Counted from the stretch's first letter, positions 27,025-36,780 are shown. The stretch is DNA of 64,000 nt from Candidatus Hydrogenedentota bacterium (GCA_020849535.1 JADLGB010000032.1:1-64000); one strand, 5' to 3'. The notes: generated by a model from the letters alone, not told the origin. Translations and numbers: made by a program.

Positions 27025-27857
27025 GCCGAGACGCTCTCCGTGGCCGCGGTATCCTCGAGCGGCGGGAAGAGGCGAATCTCTTCAAACGAGTGGTGTTGGT
27101 GCGCGCGCAGCCGGCCCATCCGGCACATCTCGAGGATGGCGAGAAAACAGCAGACCAGTTCGATGCGGCTGCGGCATTCCTTAAAGAGGTCCGTCCACGC
27201 GATGCTGCCTTCGGTCGCCAGGCGGCCTTCGATATATTCGATCTTCTCGTCGACGGAGGCCCCTTCGCCCTCGATGGTGTGGAACAGATCTTCGGTGAAG
27301 AAGCGCAGCACCCCGCGAAACGCCTGAATGAGATCGTACAGCGTGACTTCCAGGAGTTCCTCTTCCTGCTCTTCCGGCTTCTCGATGACAGGCTTGACGC
27401 TGCGCGCGTACCAGCGTTCACGTTCTTGCTCCAAGAATTGCAGGCGTTCCGCTACTTCCCGGTAGCGGCGGTATTCGAGCAGCTTCTCGACTAGTTCAAG
27501 CCGCGGATCCTCCTCGTCGATCTCCTCATCTTCTTCCGTCTCCACATCCGCGGGCAGCAACATGCGCGACTTGATGTGGATCAGGGTGGCCGCCATCACC
27601 AGGAAGTCGCCCGTGACTTCGAGGTCCTCTTCGCGCATGAGTTCGAGGAACCGGAGATACTGTTGGGTAATGGTGAGGATGGGGATATCGAGGATGTCGA
27701 TTTCCTGCGACTTGATCAGGTAGAGCAGGACCTCGAGCGGCCCCTCGAACTTGTCGAGGTGCAGGCGCAACACCTCATCAGTGGCTTCATCGACGATAAA
27801 GTCGCCTTCCAGACCCGAGTCGCCCACGGATGTAACACTTTTGAGTTCGTCACTCAT
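27021..27857 (-). CDS. scpA: Segregation and condensation protein A
   Basis: Encodes 278 residues. ScpA is the kleisin that bridges the SMC ATPase heads and works with ScpB in chromosome condensation. The conserved N-terminal block is present (LHLDKFEGPLEVLLYLIKSQEIDILDIPILTITQQYL), with FLVMAATLIHIKSRMLLP after it and an acidic Glu-rich spacer. The C-terminal winged-helix region (WTDLFKECRSRIELVCCFLAILEMCRMGRL) binds the SMC head. No scpB or smc gene lies nearby. It overlaps yraN by 4 bases. Confidence 0.95.
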   Translation of the reverse strand: MSDELKSVTSVGDSGLEGDFIVDEATDEVLRLHLDKFEGPLEVLLYLIKSQEIDILDIPILTITQQYLRFLELMREEDLEVTGDFLVMAATLIHIKSRMLLPADVETEEDEEIDEEDPRLELVEKLLEYRRYREVAERLQFLEQERERWYARSVKPVIEKPEEQEEELLEVTLYDLIQAFRGVLRFFTEDLFHTIEGEGASVDEKIEYIEGRLATEGSIAWTDLFKECRSRIELVCCFLAILEMCRMGRLRAHQHHSFEEIRLFPPLEDTAATESVSA

Positions 27858-27999
27858 CGATTAACCCGATCTACGCCCAAGCATCAGGTCCGAGTCCGGA
27901 CCGACGCGTTGCGGTTTGAAGTGATGCACCGCCCAAGCCCCGCAGCGCCCCCCAGAGCCCAATCTGTGGGGGTGGTGGCTTCCAGAACCCCAGTATACC

Positions 28000-29586
28000 C
28001 TATTGCTTGGGTCTCGGCATACTACGAATTCGGAAGTCCACGTCAAGATTTTGGCCCTGGACAGAAGCCATCGCGGTAACCTCCTCGACGGCACCGGCGC
28101 ATGCCAGCCACTCCGTCGCAGCGGTCTCGTAGCTTTCCGGCGAGTATCCGCGCAGGCCGTCAAACGCTACGAATAGGCGGCCTGCTTCCACGATGCTCTC
28201 GGCGAGTGCCAGAGGCCGCACGCGAACATACAGGTTGCCCTCCTGCGGCAAGTTCCCGGATGGAGGCGCACTCGCGAGGACCTGCTCGGCCGCGTTCCTG
28301 CTGGTGCTTGCCAGCAGCGCGTTTCCATAGACTGCCGCGCAGGGTTCCATCGACGGTCCCCCGATGCAGGGTACGCGCACCATCCCTAAGGCCTCGTCGT
28401 ACCTGGGATATGAATCCCACGCCATGGCAGTTTCCGGGGGCGCGGGAATCGCCTTGAAGAGGGCCGGCAGGCCAGAGACATTCCCGTCGAACGTACCCAC
28501 GAGAAGCGGCATCGGCAGCATCTCGTTTGTGTCGATGCCCGTAAGGGCGAGTCGGATGCCGGGGCCCCTATCGGCCAGCAGCCCGGTAATAAACTGGGAA
28601 ACCTTGAGCGTGCCGTCCGCGGAGGGATTCGCCCAGACCTCCCACTGCTCCCGGGTCATCCACTCGGAGGAGTACACAGTGCCGAGCGCAGGCCAGAGTT
28701 CTGCCACGGGAATCCCGAAATTCGCCGATATTTCGACCATGCCGGGCGGAGGTGTACCCAACGGCACCGGGTGCGCCTTCGCAAACAGGGGACCGTATGC
28801 GGCTTTCCACTCCGGATTGAGTTCGGCGCGGCACTTCGCGTGAGCGGACTCGCCGTCGATTCGCAGCGCGAAGGCCACCCGCCGGACATATGTGCCGAGG
28901 GGATGCTCCGGGCTCACTGTGAATGCGCCGCGGATGTCCTCTGTGCCCGACTGGGTCAGGTCACTTAGCGCGTCCTCTCCCATGGTGGCCCCGGGAGCCA
29001 GAGTGAGCGAATGGATGAGCGCTTCACGGCTAGGACTGAGGATGAGCAAACGCCCGCGGACGGCGTAGTAAACGCGGGACTCGGCCACCTTGCGCAATTC
29101 AAGACCGCCCGCGAAGTCCCGATCGATCCCCGGGGCAATCCGGTGAAACCGCTCCAGCAGCGTGCCGATGCGCGTCATCCGCGTGATGGCGACCACGTCG
29201 CCGAAATGATGCGTATCATTGCCAAAAAGGAAAAGCCGGTCGTGGAACAGGTTGTTGACGACCCAGTCCGGCATGCCGGTCCGTTGGGCCAGGTTTTGCG
29301 CCGAAACCTGCTGGCTCCATTGCGCCGGAACCGCCTCCCACAGCCGGGATTGACCGGCGCGGTCGAGACTGTTCAAAGGGTCGGACAATACCACGCTGAA
29401 GCCCTGACCCGCGGGCAGACACTCCGTGACGTCGTAGCTGTCGCGGGTCACCCAAAGGAAAACTAACAGAACCAGAATGACACCGGGGAGGACTACCTTG
29501 CGGAACAACCCGCGTCCCGCGCGGCGGCGTCTTCCGCTCCGCAGCGAACCTCCTGTTCCGGTGTAATTGCGTACAACGTCACTCAT
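28000..29586 (-). CDS. Membrane-anchored protein of unknown function
   Basis: Encodes 528 residues. After a basic start (SGRRRRAGRGLFRK) there is one membrane helix (VVLPGVILVLLVFLWVT, about residues 31-47), so the bulk should be periplasmic. The outer part has repeated alpha/beta segments (GDVVAITRMTRIGTLLERFHRI, YYAVRGRLLILSPSREALIHSL, LLASTSRNAAEQVLAS). This is reminiscent of DUF3352-like proteins, but I cannot confirm the family. It overlaps the upstream fusion gene by 4 bases (ATGA) and is the last gene of that operon. No catalytic motif was recognised. Confidence 0.75.
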   Translation of the reverse strand: MSDVVRNYTGTGGSLRSGRRRRAGRGLFRKVVLPGVILVLLVFLWVTRDSYDVTECLPAGQGFSVVLSDPLNSLDRAGQSRLWEAVPAQWSQQVSAQNLAQRTGMPDWVVNNLFHDRLFLFGNDTHHFGDVVAITRMTRIGTLLERFHRIAPGIDRDFAGGLELRKVAESRVYYAVRGRLLILSPSREALIHSLTLAPGATMGEDALSDLTQSGTEDIRGAFTVSPEHPLGTYVRRVAFALRIDGESAHAKCRAELNPEWKAAYGPLFAKAHPVPLGTPPPGMVEISANFGIPVAELWPALGTVYSSEWMTREQWEVWANPSADGTLKVSQFITGLLADRGPGIRLALTGIDTNEMLPMPLLVGTFDGNVSGLPALFKAIPAPPETAMAWDSYPRYDEALGMVRVPCIGGPSMEPCAAVYGNALLASTSRNAAEQVLASAPPSGNLPQEGNLYVRVRPLALAESIVEAGRLFVAFDGLRGYSPESYETAATEWLACAGAVEEVTAMASVQGQNLDVDFRIRSMPRPKQ

Positions 29587-31919
29587 CGTTCGGCCCCGCT
29601 GGCCAGCGAAATTGTCACCGCCTCACCAAGGTCGCCCGCGGAGCCGGGAAAGCTCACGTGCAAACGGCGCGCCTTGGGTTCGAAGACGACGCTGTGCCGG
29701 GTCCAATCATTCAAGATGCGGGCCTGGCCTTCTGTGCCTGGCTCTCGGTCTCGCAGGGCTGTTGCGAGTTCCTCCGCCGACAGGATACGCTCCGCCGCGG
29801 TCAACGATGCCACACGCGTGTACCGCGCTATGGCATCGGCGTTCCCGGCTCCCGAATCCGGGAGGACGCCTAGCAGAAGGCCGTCGGCTGGCTCGCGGGC
29901 CGCGGGCGCCGCGCCGAACTCCACGACCCGCGCCTCGCCGCCTACGGGTCCCGCGACGAGCACGTGATAGCCGCGTGATGGTGGCGTGGCCATGAGCCGC
30001 TCGAGCGCCGCGGGCACATCCGCCGCGTTCTGCAACACATCGCGGAGGATTAGGTCGATGGGAGGAGAATCCAGGCTGGGCTCGCCCTGGCTTTCCACCC
30101 GCTCGACGCACAGAACGACGCCCGCGTCATTCATTCCGCTGAAGGCGCCCACCGTCCACGGGAAACCGATCGTCACGAAACGCCGGAGACCCTTGGGGCG
30201 CGCCTCGACGATGACCGGCTGCTCGGGCTTGCTCCAGTCGAAGTTTCTGCCCACGAGGCAGTCATCCGCCCCAGCGCGGTCGCCCGTCAGTGCGAACATG
30301 GTGCAGAACGGCGAGCGGTACAGGTCGGCCTTGTTCGATCGCGCGGCAAGGATCGGGGCGCATTGGGTCAACCACACGGCGTCGAAGGGAAGGCCCGCTC
30401 CATCCGCGATCCCGGCGACTTCGTCCATAAGCTCAGGCGCCAAAGTGGCGAGCATGGGCCGTGCGCCGATGGCGAGGCGGGGCAGGGCAAGGGGCGTCTG
30501 GTTCACGAACGGCGGCGCCCAGGGCCACAAACCCGTATTGGGAATCCACTCCTTCGCATCGCACGGGACCACCACGTTATCGCGAAAGGCTTGTTGCAGC
30601 GCCTCCCGGTACGCGGCTCCCCGCTGTCTACCCATTTCGTAACCCGAACCTGCCAAGCGGATGCGCGAGGCGGGTCCCAGCGTCTCGACGGCAGGTGGAC
30701 TCACTTCGGGCGTTGACGGAGATGGTTCGCCGCGTGTCATCAGTTTGCCGAATTCCGTGTGGAACCACTCGCCGATCCCGGGGCCATACTGGCTCATGGC
30801 GCACTCGTAGGAAGCATTGCCATAGAGTTCACGCGGCGCGAAATACAGGAGGTACCCGTTGGCGAGTCCCACGGTGAATTGGTCGGCATAGCCCCGCGCT
30901 TTGGCTTGGCGGCGTAATTCCAGCCCAATCTCCACGCATGGTTCACCTGGGAAGAACGTGAGCAGGAGGCCCTCGATCTCCAGCGTCTTCAGCATTGCCT
31001 TCTCGGGCAACAGGGATGATGCGATTGAGAGAGGAAGCTCCGAGTCCACCGTGGCGACATGCAGTTTGGCCTCGACACACTTGATCTTGGAGGCCACCTC
31101 GAGCGTCTTCTGGGCGAGCGTCTTGCCCACGTGCTCTGTGAAGGCCCAACCACGAAGTCCCGAAGGGTTGGCGGGACGCTGATTGCCCTCCGCTCCGTTC
31201 ATGAACATGGCCACGCAGCCGGGGCTGGCCTGGGCCTCCAGTTCGGCGTAGTAGAAACCGGGATAATCTGCGGAGATGGACATCATATCCACGCCGCCGA
31301 CGGTGGTCGGGTGGGCCGCGACATTCGACACGATAGCGATTGCGTTGCCGTCGGAGTCTTCCACTCGGATGACGCCAAGCTGCGGGTCAACGGGGCCGTC
31401 GGGAACCTGACGGTTCTCGGTAAAGTCCTCAAGAGTTGTTGTGCCATGACCGATGGTCGCGCGCTTGCGCCCGGCGTAGGCTTGGTTCATGCATTCCGCA
31501 AAGCGCTGCGCCGTCGCTTCCAAGACCTCCGGCATGAACCGCCCGCTGACGGACCGGAACAGAAGGCCCTTGCACATCGCGCCTTGCGCACTGTGGGTGT
31601 GCGTTGCGGTGAGGAAGACGCTGTCGCGCGACACGCCCTGCGGCGCCAGCTCGAGGACGCGGTCGCGCAGTTCCTCATTGATGATGCAGAGGTCTGCGTT
31701 AAGTAGAAAGGCGGATGTCTCGCCGTCGCTGATGTACACGCAGCGGACCCACAGCGGGTCATGCACAGCCATGGACCCCCGGCCCAATCGGTCGTAGTAC
31801 CCGTTGAGTGGAGTCTCCAACGGCGGGGTGATCTCGACTTTGGCCGCGCCCGCCTCGAAGGCATGGGCGCAGGGGAGGGCAATCAGGCAAGTGACAGCAA
31901 ACAGTATAATGCGCGACAC
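29583..31919 (-). CDS. Secreted fusion: neutral-ceramidase-like domain plus C45-type Ntn hydrolase
   Basis: Encodes 778 residues. GTG 31919 is chosen because it falls 4 bases after the preceding stop and opens a signal peptide (SRIILFAVTCLIALPCAHA-FEAG). Residues about 20-420 match the neutral/alkaline ceramidase family: AAKVEITPPLETPLNGYYDR, TATHTHSAQGAMCKGLL (zinc His pair), SNVAAHPTTVGG, and FFPGEPCVEIGLELRR. At the usual catalytic GDVSPN position the sequence reads NGAEGNQRP, so the Ser is missing. Residues about 440-778 resemble C45 acyl-CoA:6-APA acyltransferase/hydrolase: GSGYEMGRQRGAAYREAL, EVAGIADGAGLPFD, SPFCTMFA with probable nucleophile C539, and VGRNFDW. Members of the second family hydrolyse amides after self-cleavage. 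The fusion suggests amide or lipid hydrolysis outside the cytoplasm (inference). Confidence 0.82.
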   Translation of the reverse strand: MSRIILFAVTCLIALPCAHAFEAGAAKVEITPPLETPLNGYYDRLGRGSMAVHDPLWVRCVYISDGETSAFLLNADLCIINEELRDRVLELAPQGVSRDSVFLTATHTHSAQGAMCKGLLFRSVSGRFMPEVLEATAQRFAECMNQAYAGRKRATIGHGTTTLEDFTENRQVPDGPVDPQLGVIRVEDSDGNAIAIVSNVAAHPTTVGGVDMMSISADYPGFYYAELEAQASPGCVAMFMNGAEGNQRPANPSGLRGWAFTEHVGKTLAQKTLEVASKIKCVEAKLHVATVDSELPLSIASSLLPEKAMLKTLEIEGLLLTFFPGEPCVEIGLELRRQAKARGYADQFTVGLANGYLLYFAPRELYGNASYECAMSQYGPGIGEWFHTEFGKLMTRGEPSPSTPEVSPPAVETLGPASRIRLAGSGYEMGRQRGAAYREALQQAFRDNVVVPCDAKEWIPNTGLWPWAPPFVNQTPLALPRLAIGARPMLATLAPELMDEVAGIADGAGLPFDAVWLTQCAPILAARSNKADLYRSPFCTMFALTGDRAGADDCLVGRNFDWSKPEQPVIVEARPKGLRRFVTIGFPWTVGAFSGMNDAGVVLCVERVESQGEPSLDSPPIDLILRDVLQNAADVPAALERLMATPPSRGYHVLVAGPVGGEARVVEFGAAPAAREPADGLLLGVLPDSGAGNADAIARYTRVASLTAAERILSAEELATALRDREPGTEGQARILNDWTRHSVVFEPKARRLHVSFPGSAGDLGEAVTISLASGAER

Positions 31920-31923
31920 AGGA

Positions 31924-32706
31924 TCACTTTCCCACGAAGCGGGCGGTGCGCTTCTCCAGAAACGCGGCCATTCCCTCACGCGCGTCAAGACTGGCGACGG
32001 TCTCCGCGACGGCCTCGGCTTCGAGTGACTTGCCCGTTTCCGGGCGCACGGCCCTCTCGTGAACTGCCCGGATTATCGCCCGCAGCGCTATCGGCGCCTT
32101 CTCGCCCAGGAGCGCGGCGATCTCGATCGCGGCAGTCATCAGTTCTTCTGAAGGAACAACCTTTGAGACAAGTCCCGCCTCGAGCGCTTCCTTGGCGCCC
32201 ACCATGCGGCCCGTCAAGAGCCAGTCCAGCGCGCGCGATTCGCCGATAAGTCGAGGCAGTCGATGGCATCCGCCCCAACCGGGCACGATGCCCAAGTTGA
32301 TTTCGGGTTGCCCGAAAATCGCTTCATCGGATGCAATCCGGATGTGGCAGGCCATAGCCAACTCGCACCCGCCGCCCAACGCGAAACCGTTGATGGCGGC
32401 TATCACCGGTTTCGGGCAGCGCTCGATGCGGTCCATCAGGCTCGCACCCGTCTCGAGGGGAGAGTTCTCGGCATAGCGCGCCTCTAGCGAATCCCGGATG
32501 GATGGTATGTCGGCGCCTCCGCAGAAGAATTTGCCCGTGCCTCCCGTGAGGATGATTGACCGGATGTCCTCATCGGCTTCCATCGAATCGAAGGCCACGT
32601 TCAACTCTTGAATCAGGTCAGGAGATAAGGCATTGGCCTTGGGGCGGTTAAGCGAGAGAAGGCAGTAATGGTTTGTGCGTTCCAAACGGAGATGTGTGAA
32701 TGTCAT
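31924..32706 (-). CDS. Enoyl-CoA hydratase/isomerase family protein
   Basis: Encodes 260 residues of the crotonase fold. LNRPKANALSP, GKFFCGGADI (oxyanion loop), INGFALGGGCELAMACHIRIAS and INLGIVPGWGGCHRLPRLIG are present. The two Glu residues used by hydratases occur in GGCELA and at PEINLG, so hydration of trans-2-enoyl-CoA is plausible. No other beta-oxidation gene is nearby. It is first in an operon with the ceramidase/C45 fusion and the membrane-anchored unknown protein; that company hints at fatty-acyl processing, but this is inference. Confidence 0.9.
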   Translation of the reverse strand: MTFTHLRLERTNHYCLLSLNRPKANALSPDLIQELNVAFDSMEADEDIRSIILTGGTGKFFCGGADIPSIRDSLEARYAENSPLETGASLMDRIERCPKPVIAAINGFALGGGCELAMACHIRIASDEAIFGQPEINLGIVPGWGGCHRLPRLIGESRALDWLLTGRMVGAKEALEAGLVSKVVPSEELMTAAIEIAALLGEKAPIALRAIIRAVHERAVRPETGKSLEAEAVAETVASLDAREGMAAFLEKRTARFVGK

Positions 32707-32818
32707 TGCAGGAGTTCCTATCCAGAAACTTGGGGCAGTCTAGCACAAGGTGTGGGAGAAATGACAGTGATCTTACGGAGTCTGATACAGGAGCGGATGC
32801 CGCGCCGAAGACCGCCCC

Positions 32819-33907
32819 TCACTCGAGGACGTCGAACAGGCGGCGCGGCGGCGGAAGCTCTTGCTCTCCGGCAATCCGGTTCAACGTGGGCGGGTACACG
32901 ACGTGAATTGGGCCTTCCCTTTCACCGTCGAACCACAAGGCGAGCTGTTCGAGACCGTCGGCGGCGGCTTCCCAAACTGGAAGCCAGATATGGGCGCACG
33001 CCTCGGAGAGAATGACTGCGTTGTCAGAATACGTCCAACCCACAATATCGACATCCTTGCCTGGCACGCGTCCGGCGCGCCGGCAGCCTTCGCGCACGCT
33101 GGCGGCGTCTTCCGCGCCGGAGGCATCGATGAGGGCGGTGACGGACGAGTCGATCAGGAGCCGGTGAGTGGCGGAGATCAAGTTCTGGGCGCCGAAGGTG
33201 ACGTTCTGCAGCAAGTGTTCGTCCTCGGCGAGCCCGGCCAGTTGCATCGCCTTCAGGAATCCCCGCCTGCGCTCCAGACCCGGCTGATACCCGTGGAATC
33301 CTTTGAGTACGCCGATGCGTTTGTGTCCGCGCTCCACAAGGCAGTTGACCGAAATCTGCATGGCCACCTCATAGTCCACGGTGGCACTGCTGCACTCCGG
33401 CAAGCCATCCAGCCGGCCCAATGCGAGATAGGGGAGGCCGGATTCGTGAATGCGGAAGATTGTGGTGTCCGTGGGGCTGAGGGGTCCGCAGAGTACGCAC
33501 CCGGCATAGCGGCCTTCAAAGAGGCCCCGCGAATAGTCCATGGACGAAGACGAGTGAAACGGATTGAGATCGAAGCAAATGAATCTGCCGCGCGACCCGA
33601 AAATGCGATACAGGTGCGAGAAGATGCGCAGGAAGAAACCAAGATGCACGGGGACGTCGCTGATGGGAGCGGGAATCGTGACCCCAATGCAGTCGCGGGG
33701 TTGGCTGCGCATGCTGCGGGCGCCGATGTGGGGGTGGTAGCCTACTTCCTCAATGAAGCGGTTAACCCGCATCCGGGTCGTGTCCCGGACCCCGGCTTCG
33801 CCGTTGACGACCCGGCTCACCGTCTTGGTGGAGACGCCGACCTCGCGGGCGATCTCCTCCATGGTCCACATCAGGTGGGGCCGACGCCTAGATTCTGATT
33901 GCGCCAT
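32819..33907 (-). CDS. LacI family transcriptional regulator (paralog 1)
   Basis: Encodes 362 residues from ATG 33907; AAAGGA lies rather far (about 14 bases) upstream. The N-terminal helix-turn-helix reads MEEIAREVGVSTKTVSRVVNGEAGV, with the hinge at FIEEVGYHPHIGARSMRS. The periplasmic-binding-protein-like domain follows (CIGVTIPAPI, YICFDLN-type strand, GRLDGLPECSSATVDYE, GHKRIGVLKGFHGYQPGLERRRGF). It is clearly a paralog of the regulator at 36804-37913; the recognition helix (KTVSRVVN) is identical. It is transcribed divergently from the first prepilin-like gene, whose promoter carries an operator-like palindrome, so control of the prepilin set is a reasonable inference. The effector is unknown. 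Confidence 0.9.
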   Translation of the reverse strand: MAQSESRRRPHLMWTMEEIAREVGVSTKTVSRVVNGEAGVRDTTRMRVNRFIEEVGYHPHIGARSMRSQPRDCIGVTIPAPISDVPVHLGFFLRIFSHLYRIFGSRGRFICFDLNPFHSSSSMDYSRGLFEGRYAGCVLCGPLSPTDTTIFRIHESGLPYLALGRLDGLPECSSATVDYEVAMQISVNCLVERGHKRIGVLKGFHGYQPGLERRRGFLKAMQLAGLAEDEHLLQNVTFGAQNLISATHRLLIDSSVTALIDASGAEDAASVREGCRRAGRVPGKDVDIVGWTYSDNAVILSEACAHIWLPVWEAAADGLEQLALWFDGEREGPIHVVYPPTLNRIAGEQELPPPRRLFDVLE

Positions 33908-34083
33908 AGTCGAGCCAACATTCCTTTCACCACAATACCGCATTTTCCAGGAAACGGAAGACCGATTGCAATGACAATAGGATAAGAGGACCTTCAACTA
34001 CAGAATGAACGTCGCGGCCGTTCGGGGTTTTCGCACGCCGCCGGGAATCTGACGTGACCTCGGGGGACGAGCACCAACGCTCA

Positions 34084-34132
34084 TTGACAAAACCCTGATT
34101 CCCATGGTAGGTTATAAATGATAACGATGTCA
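34084..34132 (+). promoter_or_regulatory. Promoter and operator-like palindrome of prepilin-like gene 1
   Basis: TTGACA (34084-34089), 18 bases, then TGG-TAGGTT (-10 at 34108-34113; TGG matches an extended -10). Eleven bases from the start of the -10 lies TGATAACGATGTCA (34119-34132), an imperfect palindrome with central CG as in LacI-family operators. Transcription from here would give a leader of about 185 bases. The rest of the gap back to the lacI gene shows nothing else. Confidence 0.65.
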
Positions 34133-34221
34133 ATAGGGCTGTCGGGTTTCAGCCTCTGTGTGTACACGGCAGAAGTTATCGCATCAAATGCTCGGGGGTG
34201 AGTGCGGAGCGCTCCTTTCAA

Positions 34222-34283
34222 TTCGGCCTAACCAGTCGCAGACCTGTGGCTGCGGTTGTGTTGTGATTAGGCGGCATTTATGG
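34222..34283 (+). ncRNA. Candidate structured leader element, copy 1
   Basis: Conserved with two other prepilin leaders. Outer helix GCCTAA (34226-34231) pairs with TTAGGC (34267-34272). Inner hairpin CGCAG (34237-34241) pairs with CTGCG (34250-34254). CCAGT separates the outer and inner helices; the downstream side reads GGCGGCATTTATGGG. The inner helix sequence differs in each copy while pairing is kept. It ends about 20 bases before the start codon. Confidence 0.6.
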
Positions 34284-34303
34284 GTTCATGAGGGAGAAAG
34301 AGG

Positions 34304-35269
34304 ATGAGGAAGCGAGGGTTTACCTTAATTGAATTGCTCGTGGTTATCGCGATCATCGGAATTCTGGCGGCGATACTCCTGCCGGCACTTGCCCGGGCAC
34401 GAGAAGCGGCGCGAAGGGCCAGTTGCCAAAACAACCTCAAGCAGTGGGGCTTGGTGTTCAAGATGTATGCCAATGAAACGCCAGGCAACAAGTTCCCCAA
34501 AAATGGCACCGGGAACGACAAGCTCCCGGACCCGAACGACGGGGAAGTGTTCTCATCGCCGTCGGGGCCTCAGATTTATCCTGAGTACCTGACCGACATG
34601 AACATCTATTTCTGTCCTTCGCAACCGGACAACGTGGCGGAAGACTTCATCGAGTGTCCAGGCGGCCGTTGGTGCAGTGGCACGCAAGCGACAGGTCCCT
34701 TGACCGCCCCGGCCAGCGGTGGCGAATACCTCAACCCAACGATCTTTGATGACAGAGCGTATATTTACTTTGGCTGGGTCGCGGAAGACGAGAATGTCTA
34801 TGCAACGGGCCGGCTTGTTTGGGGCGCCTGGGGTGAACCTGCTTACTCCGGGGTTACCGGCGTGACTCCGGCCCAGGTGGGCACTGCGGCGGACAATGAC
34901 ATTTCGATGTCTGCCACACTGATTGGCGCCTTGCAGGCGTATTTCACTGCCAATGCGACGGTATTCACAGACGTCGGCGCGCCGGTTCCTGTGGCAAAGG
35001 GCAATTCCGGCGGAACGAACATTCTGCGGTTGAGGGAAGGTGCTGAGCGCTTCATGGTAACGGACATAAACAATCCGGCGGGAAGCGCCACGGCCCAAAG
35101 CACGATCGCGGTCATGTGGGACCGGATTGGCGTCGATGGGACGAGCAAGCGCGGTTTTGCGCACATCCCGGGTGGCTGCAATGTCCTGTACATGGACGGC
35201 CACGCGTCATTCCAGAAGTACCCTGGCGACCACCCTGTAAGCAAGATCGATGCAGTGACGGGCTACTAA
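34304..35269 (+). CDS. Prepilin-like protein with H-x10-DG C-terminus (paralog 1)
   Basis: Encodes 321 residues from ATG 34304, with GAGGGAG 7 to 13 bases before it. The prepilin signal is textbook: basic MRKRG, cleavage before [13 protein letters not shown], then a helix through [24 protein letters not shown]. The large head ends in a block shared by all three paralogs: LREGxERF, [16 protein letters not shown], then [14 protein letters not shown]. This last matches the prepilin-processing-associated H-x9-DG motif with one extra residue. DUF1559-like proteins of this kind are abundant in PVC bacteria; they are probably exported pseudopilins or envelope proteins, with function unknown. It is divergent from a LacI gene and followed by a strong terminator. 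Confidence 0.93.
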   Translation: MRKRGFTLIELLVVIAIIGILAAILLPALARAREAARRASCQNNLKQWGLVFKMYANETPGNKFPKNGTGNDKLPDPNDGEVFSSPSGPQIYPEYLTDMNIYFCPSQPDNVAEDFIECPGGRWCSGTQATGPLTAPASGGEYLNPTIFDDRAYIYFGWVAEDENVYATGRLVWGAWGEPAYSGVTGVTPAQVGTAADNDISMSATLIGALQAYFTANATVFTDVGAPVPVAKGNSGGTNILRLREGAERFMVTDINNPAGSATAQSTIAVMWDRIGVDGTSKRGFAHIPGGCNVLYMDGHASFQKYPGDHPVSKIDAVTGY

Positions 35270-35299
35270 GCTAGCGTCCGGCATCGCTTGAGTCCTGTT

Positions 35300-35345
35300 C
35301 GGGTGTGCGCTCGCGTTTGTCGCGGGCGCACACCCGTGTTCTTTT
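35300..35345 (+). terminator. Rho-independent terminator of prepilin-like gene 1
   Basis: Stem CGGGTGTGCGC (35300-35310) with GCGCACACCCG (35326-35336), an inner CGCG pair, and TGTTCTTTT after it. Confidence 0.8.
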
Positions 35346-35538
35346 CGGCACCAATCTCACCCGGACCATCCAAGGAGTTGCTCCCAAACGCTGTGTGCGG
35401 TAAGTTCTTTTTCTACAGAAGCTTATATGCAACCCAACGTGCAGCCTCTCCAACAGACCCCCGCATCGTCCACTTCAGATGGGCAGGGGCAGACTGTGCC
35501 TTTGACGTCTCGTCCATTTCGCGGCGAATTCCGGCACA

Positions 35539-35586
35539 TTGCAAAACCTGCAATTCGGTGGTATGTTATTAAAGATTACGGTGTCA
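35539..35586 (+). promoter_or_regulatory. Promoter and operator-like site of prepilin-like gene 2
   Basis: TTGCAA (35539-35544), 17 bases, TGG-TATGTT (-10 at 35562-35567). Eleven bases from the start of the -10 lies AGATTACGGTGTCA (35573-35586), matching the GAxxACGxTGTCA pattern of the other two sites but less symmetric. The 490-base gap holds the terminator, this promoter and the leader; nothing else was seen. Confidence 0.6.
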
Positions 35587-35676
35587 ATGTGGTTGCTGAG
35601 AATCAGCCACCGGTCTCGCAAGGCAAGACATCATCGCTTCTGGCACTCCGGTGCGTCCAACGTTTAATCATTTTTG

Positions 35677-35740
35677 TTTGGCCTGACCAGCCGCACACTC
35701 GTCGTTGCGGTTGTGTTGTGTTTGGGCGGTATTCATAAAA
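35677..35740 (+). ncRNA. Candidate structured leader element, copy 2
   Basis: Outer helix GCCTGA (35681-35686) pairs with TTGGGC (35722-35727) using two G-U pairs. Inner hairpin CCGCA (35691-35695) pairs with TGCGG (35706-35710). The linker CCAG and the downstream GGCGGTATTCATAAA match copy 1, as does TTGTGTTGTG on the 3' side. Confidence 0.6.
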
Positions 35741-35760
35741 TGGAATGAGGGAGAAGTTAG

Positions 35761-36780
35761 ATGAGAAAGCGAGGGTTTACACTAATCGAATTGCTCGTGG
35801 TCATCGCCATCATCGGGATTCTGGCGGCGATACTCCTACCGGCACTTGCCCGGGCGCGCGAGGCGGCGCGAAGGGCCAGTTGCCAGAACAACCTCAAGCA
35901 GTTTGGGATCGTTTATAAGATGTACTCCGGTGAGTCCAAAGGCGGGGTATGGCCCCGGCAGCAGGAATGGAGTTGCGAGCCGGGCGACCATCTGGGCTCG
36001 GAGTACATACCGAATTTCTTCCAGATATATCCGGAATACCTGACCGATCCCGCCGTGTCTCTCTGTCCATCGGCGACCACCGGAAACGATGTTGCCGAAG
36101 TTTACAACTCCATCGAGGATATGATCGCTGACGGCGATCTGACCGATCCACCCACGATTGTCATCAACAATGACGGCGATACCGCATTGACGCCCGATTA
36201 TGAGGGCGAGTTCTTCCCGTGCGAGCCGTGGAACGGGACGGAGAGCTACCTCTACGTCGGTTGGTCTCTCGACAATACGGGAATCTCGGATCAGCCGGAC
36301 CTTGGGGCGTACACGAACTCGGACAAGACAGCCGCCGCAACCGCGTTAATCGTGAACAACTACCCGCTAGTGGCCACATTTATCGCGACCTATGTGACCG
36401 GTGAAATGGTGAAAGGCGACCCGACGGATAATGGCCGTTTGGACGAGAACATCGATGTCAACGACATGCTCAACGCCGCAGGGGCAACCCCGCTCCCGAC
36501 AGACGTGCAGGTGCTGCGCCTTCGGGAGGGGATGGAGCGGTTCTATGTGACCGACATCAACAATCCTGCCGGCAGCGCGAAGGCTCAGAGCACGATTTCG
36601 GTCATGAGCGACTGGGTAAGTACGGACATCGGCCAGGAGTTCAATCACGTGCCGGGCGGCTCCAACGTCCTGTATATGGACGGACACGTCGAATTCATCA
36701 AGTATCCGACCAAATGGCCGATCAACGCCCAGATGGCCATACTCCAGGGCGAAGAACTGCCCGACGCCCTAGGACTATAG
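35761..36780 (+). CDS. Prepilin-like protein with H-x10-DG C-terminus (paralog 2)
   Basis: Encodes 339 residues from ATG 35761; GAGGGAG lies about 8 bases upstream. The first 50 residues are nearly identical to paralog 1 ([38 protein letters not shown]). The head differs in the middle ([34 protein letters not shown]) and converges again in [20 protein letters not shown] and [14 protein letters not shown]. The pattern of constant ends with a variable middle suggests duplication then divergence of the exposed part. It converges with the second lacI gene 24 bases away with no clear terminator between. It shares promoter and leader layout with paralogs 1 and 3. Confidence 0.93.
   Translation: MRKRGFTLIELLVVIAIIGILAAILLPALARAREAARRASCQNNLKQFGIVYKMYSGESKGGVWPRQQEWSCEPGDHLGSEYIPNFFQIYPEYLTDPAVSLCPSATTGNDVAEVYNSIEDMIADGDLTDPPTIVINNDGDTALTPDYEGEFFPCEPWNGTESYLYVGWSLDNTGISDQPDLGAYTNSDKTAAATALIVNNYPLVATFIATYVTGEMVKGDPTDNGRLDENIDVNDMLNAAGATPLPTDVQVLRLREGMERFYVTDINNPAGSAKAQSTISVMSDWVSTDIGQEFNHVPGGSNVLYMDGHVEFIKYPTKWPINAQMAILQGEELPDALGL

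Noticed and set aside
34222..34283. c-di-GMP (GEMM) or other known riboswitch
   Set aside because: Lacks the GEMM core and tetraloop-receptor pattern; no known riboswitch consensus fits.
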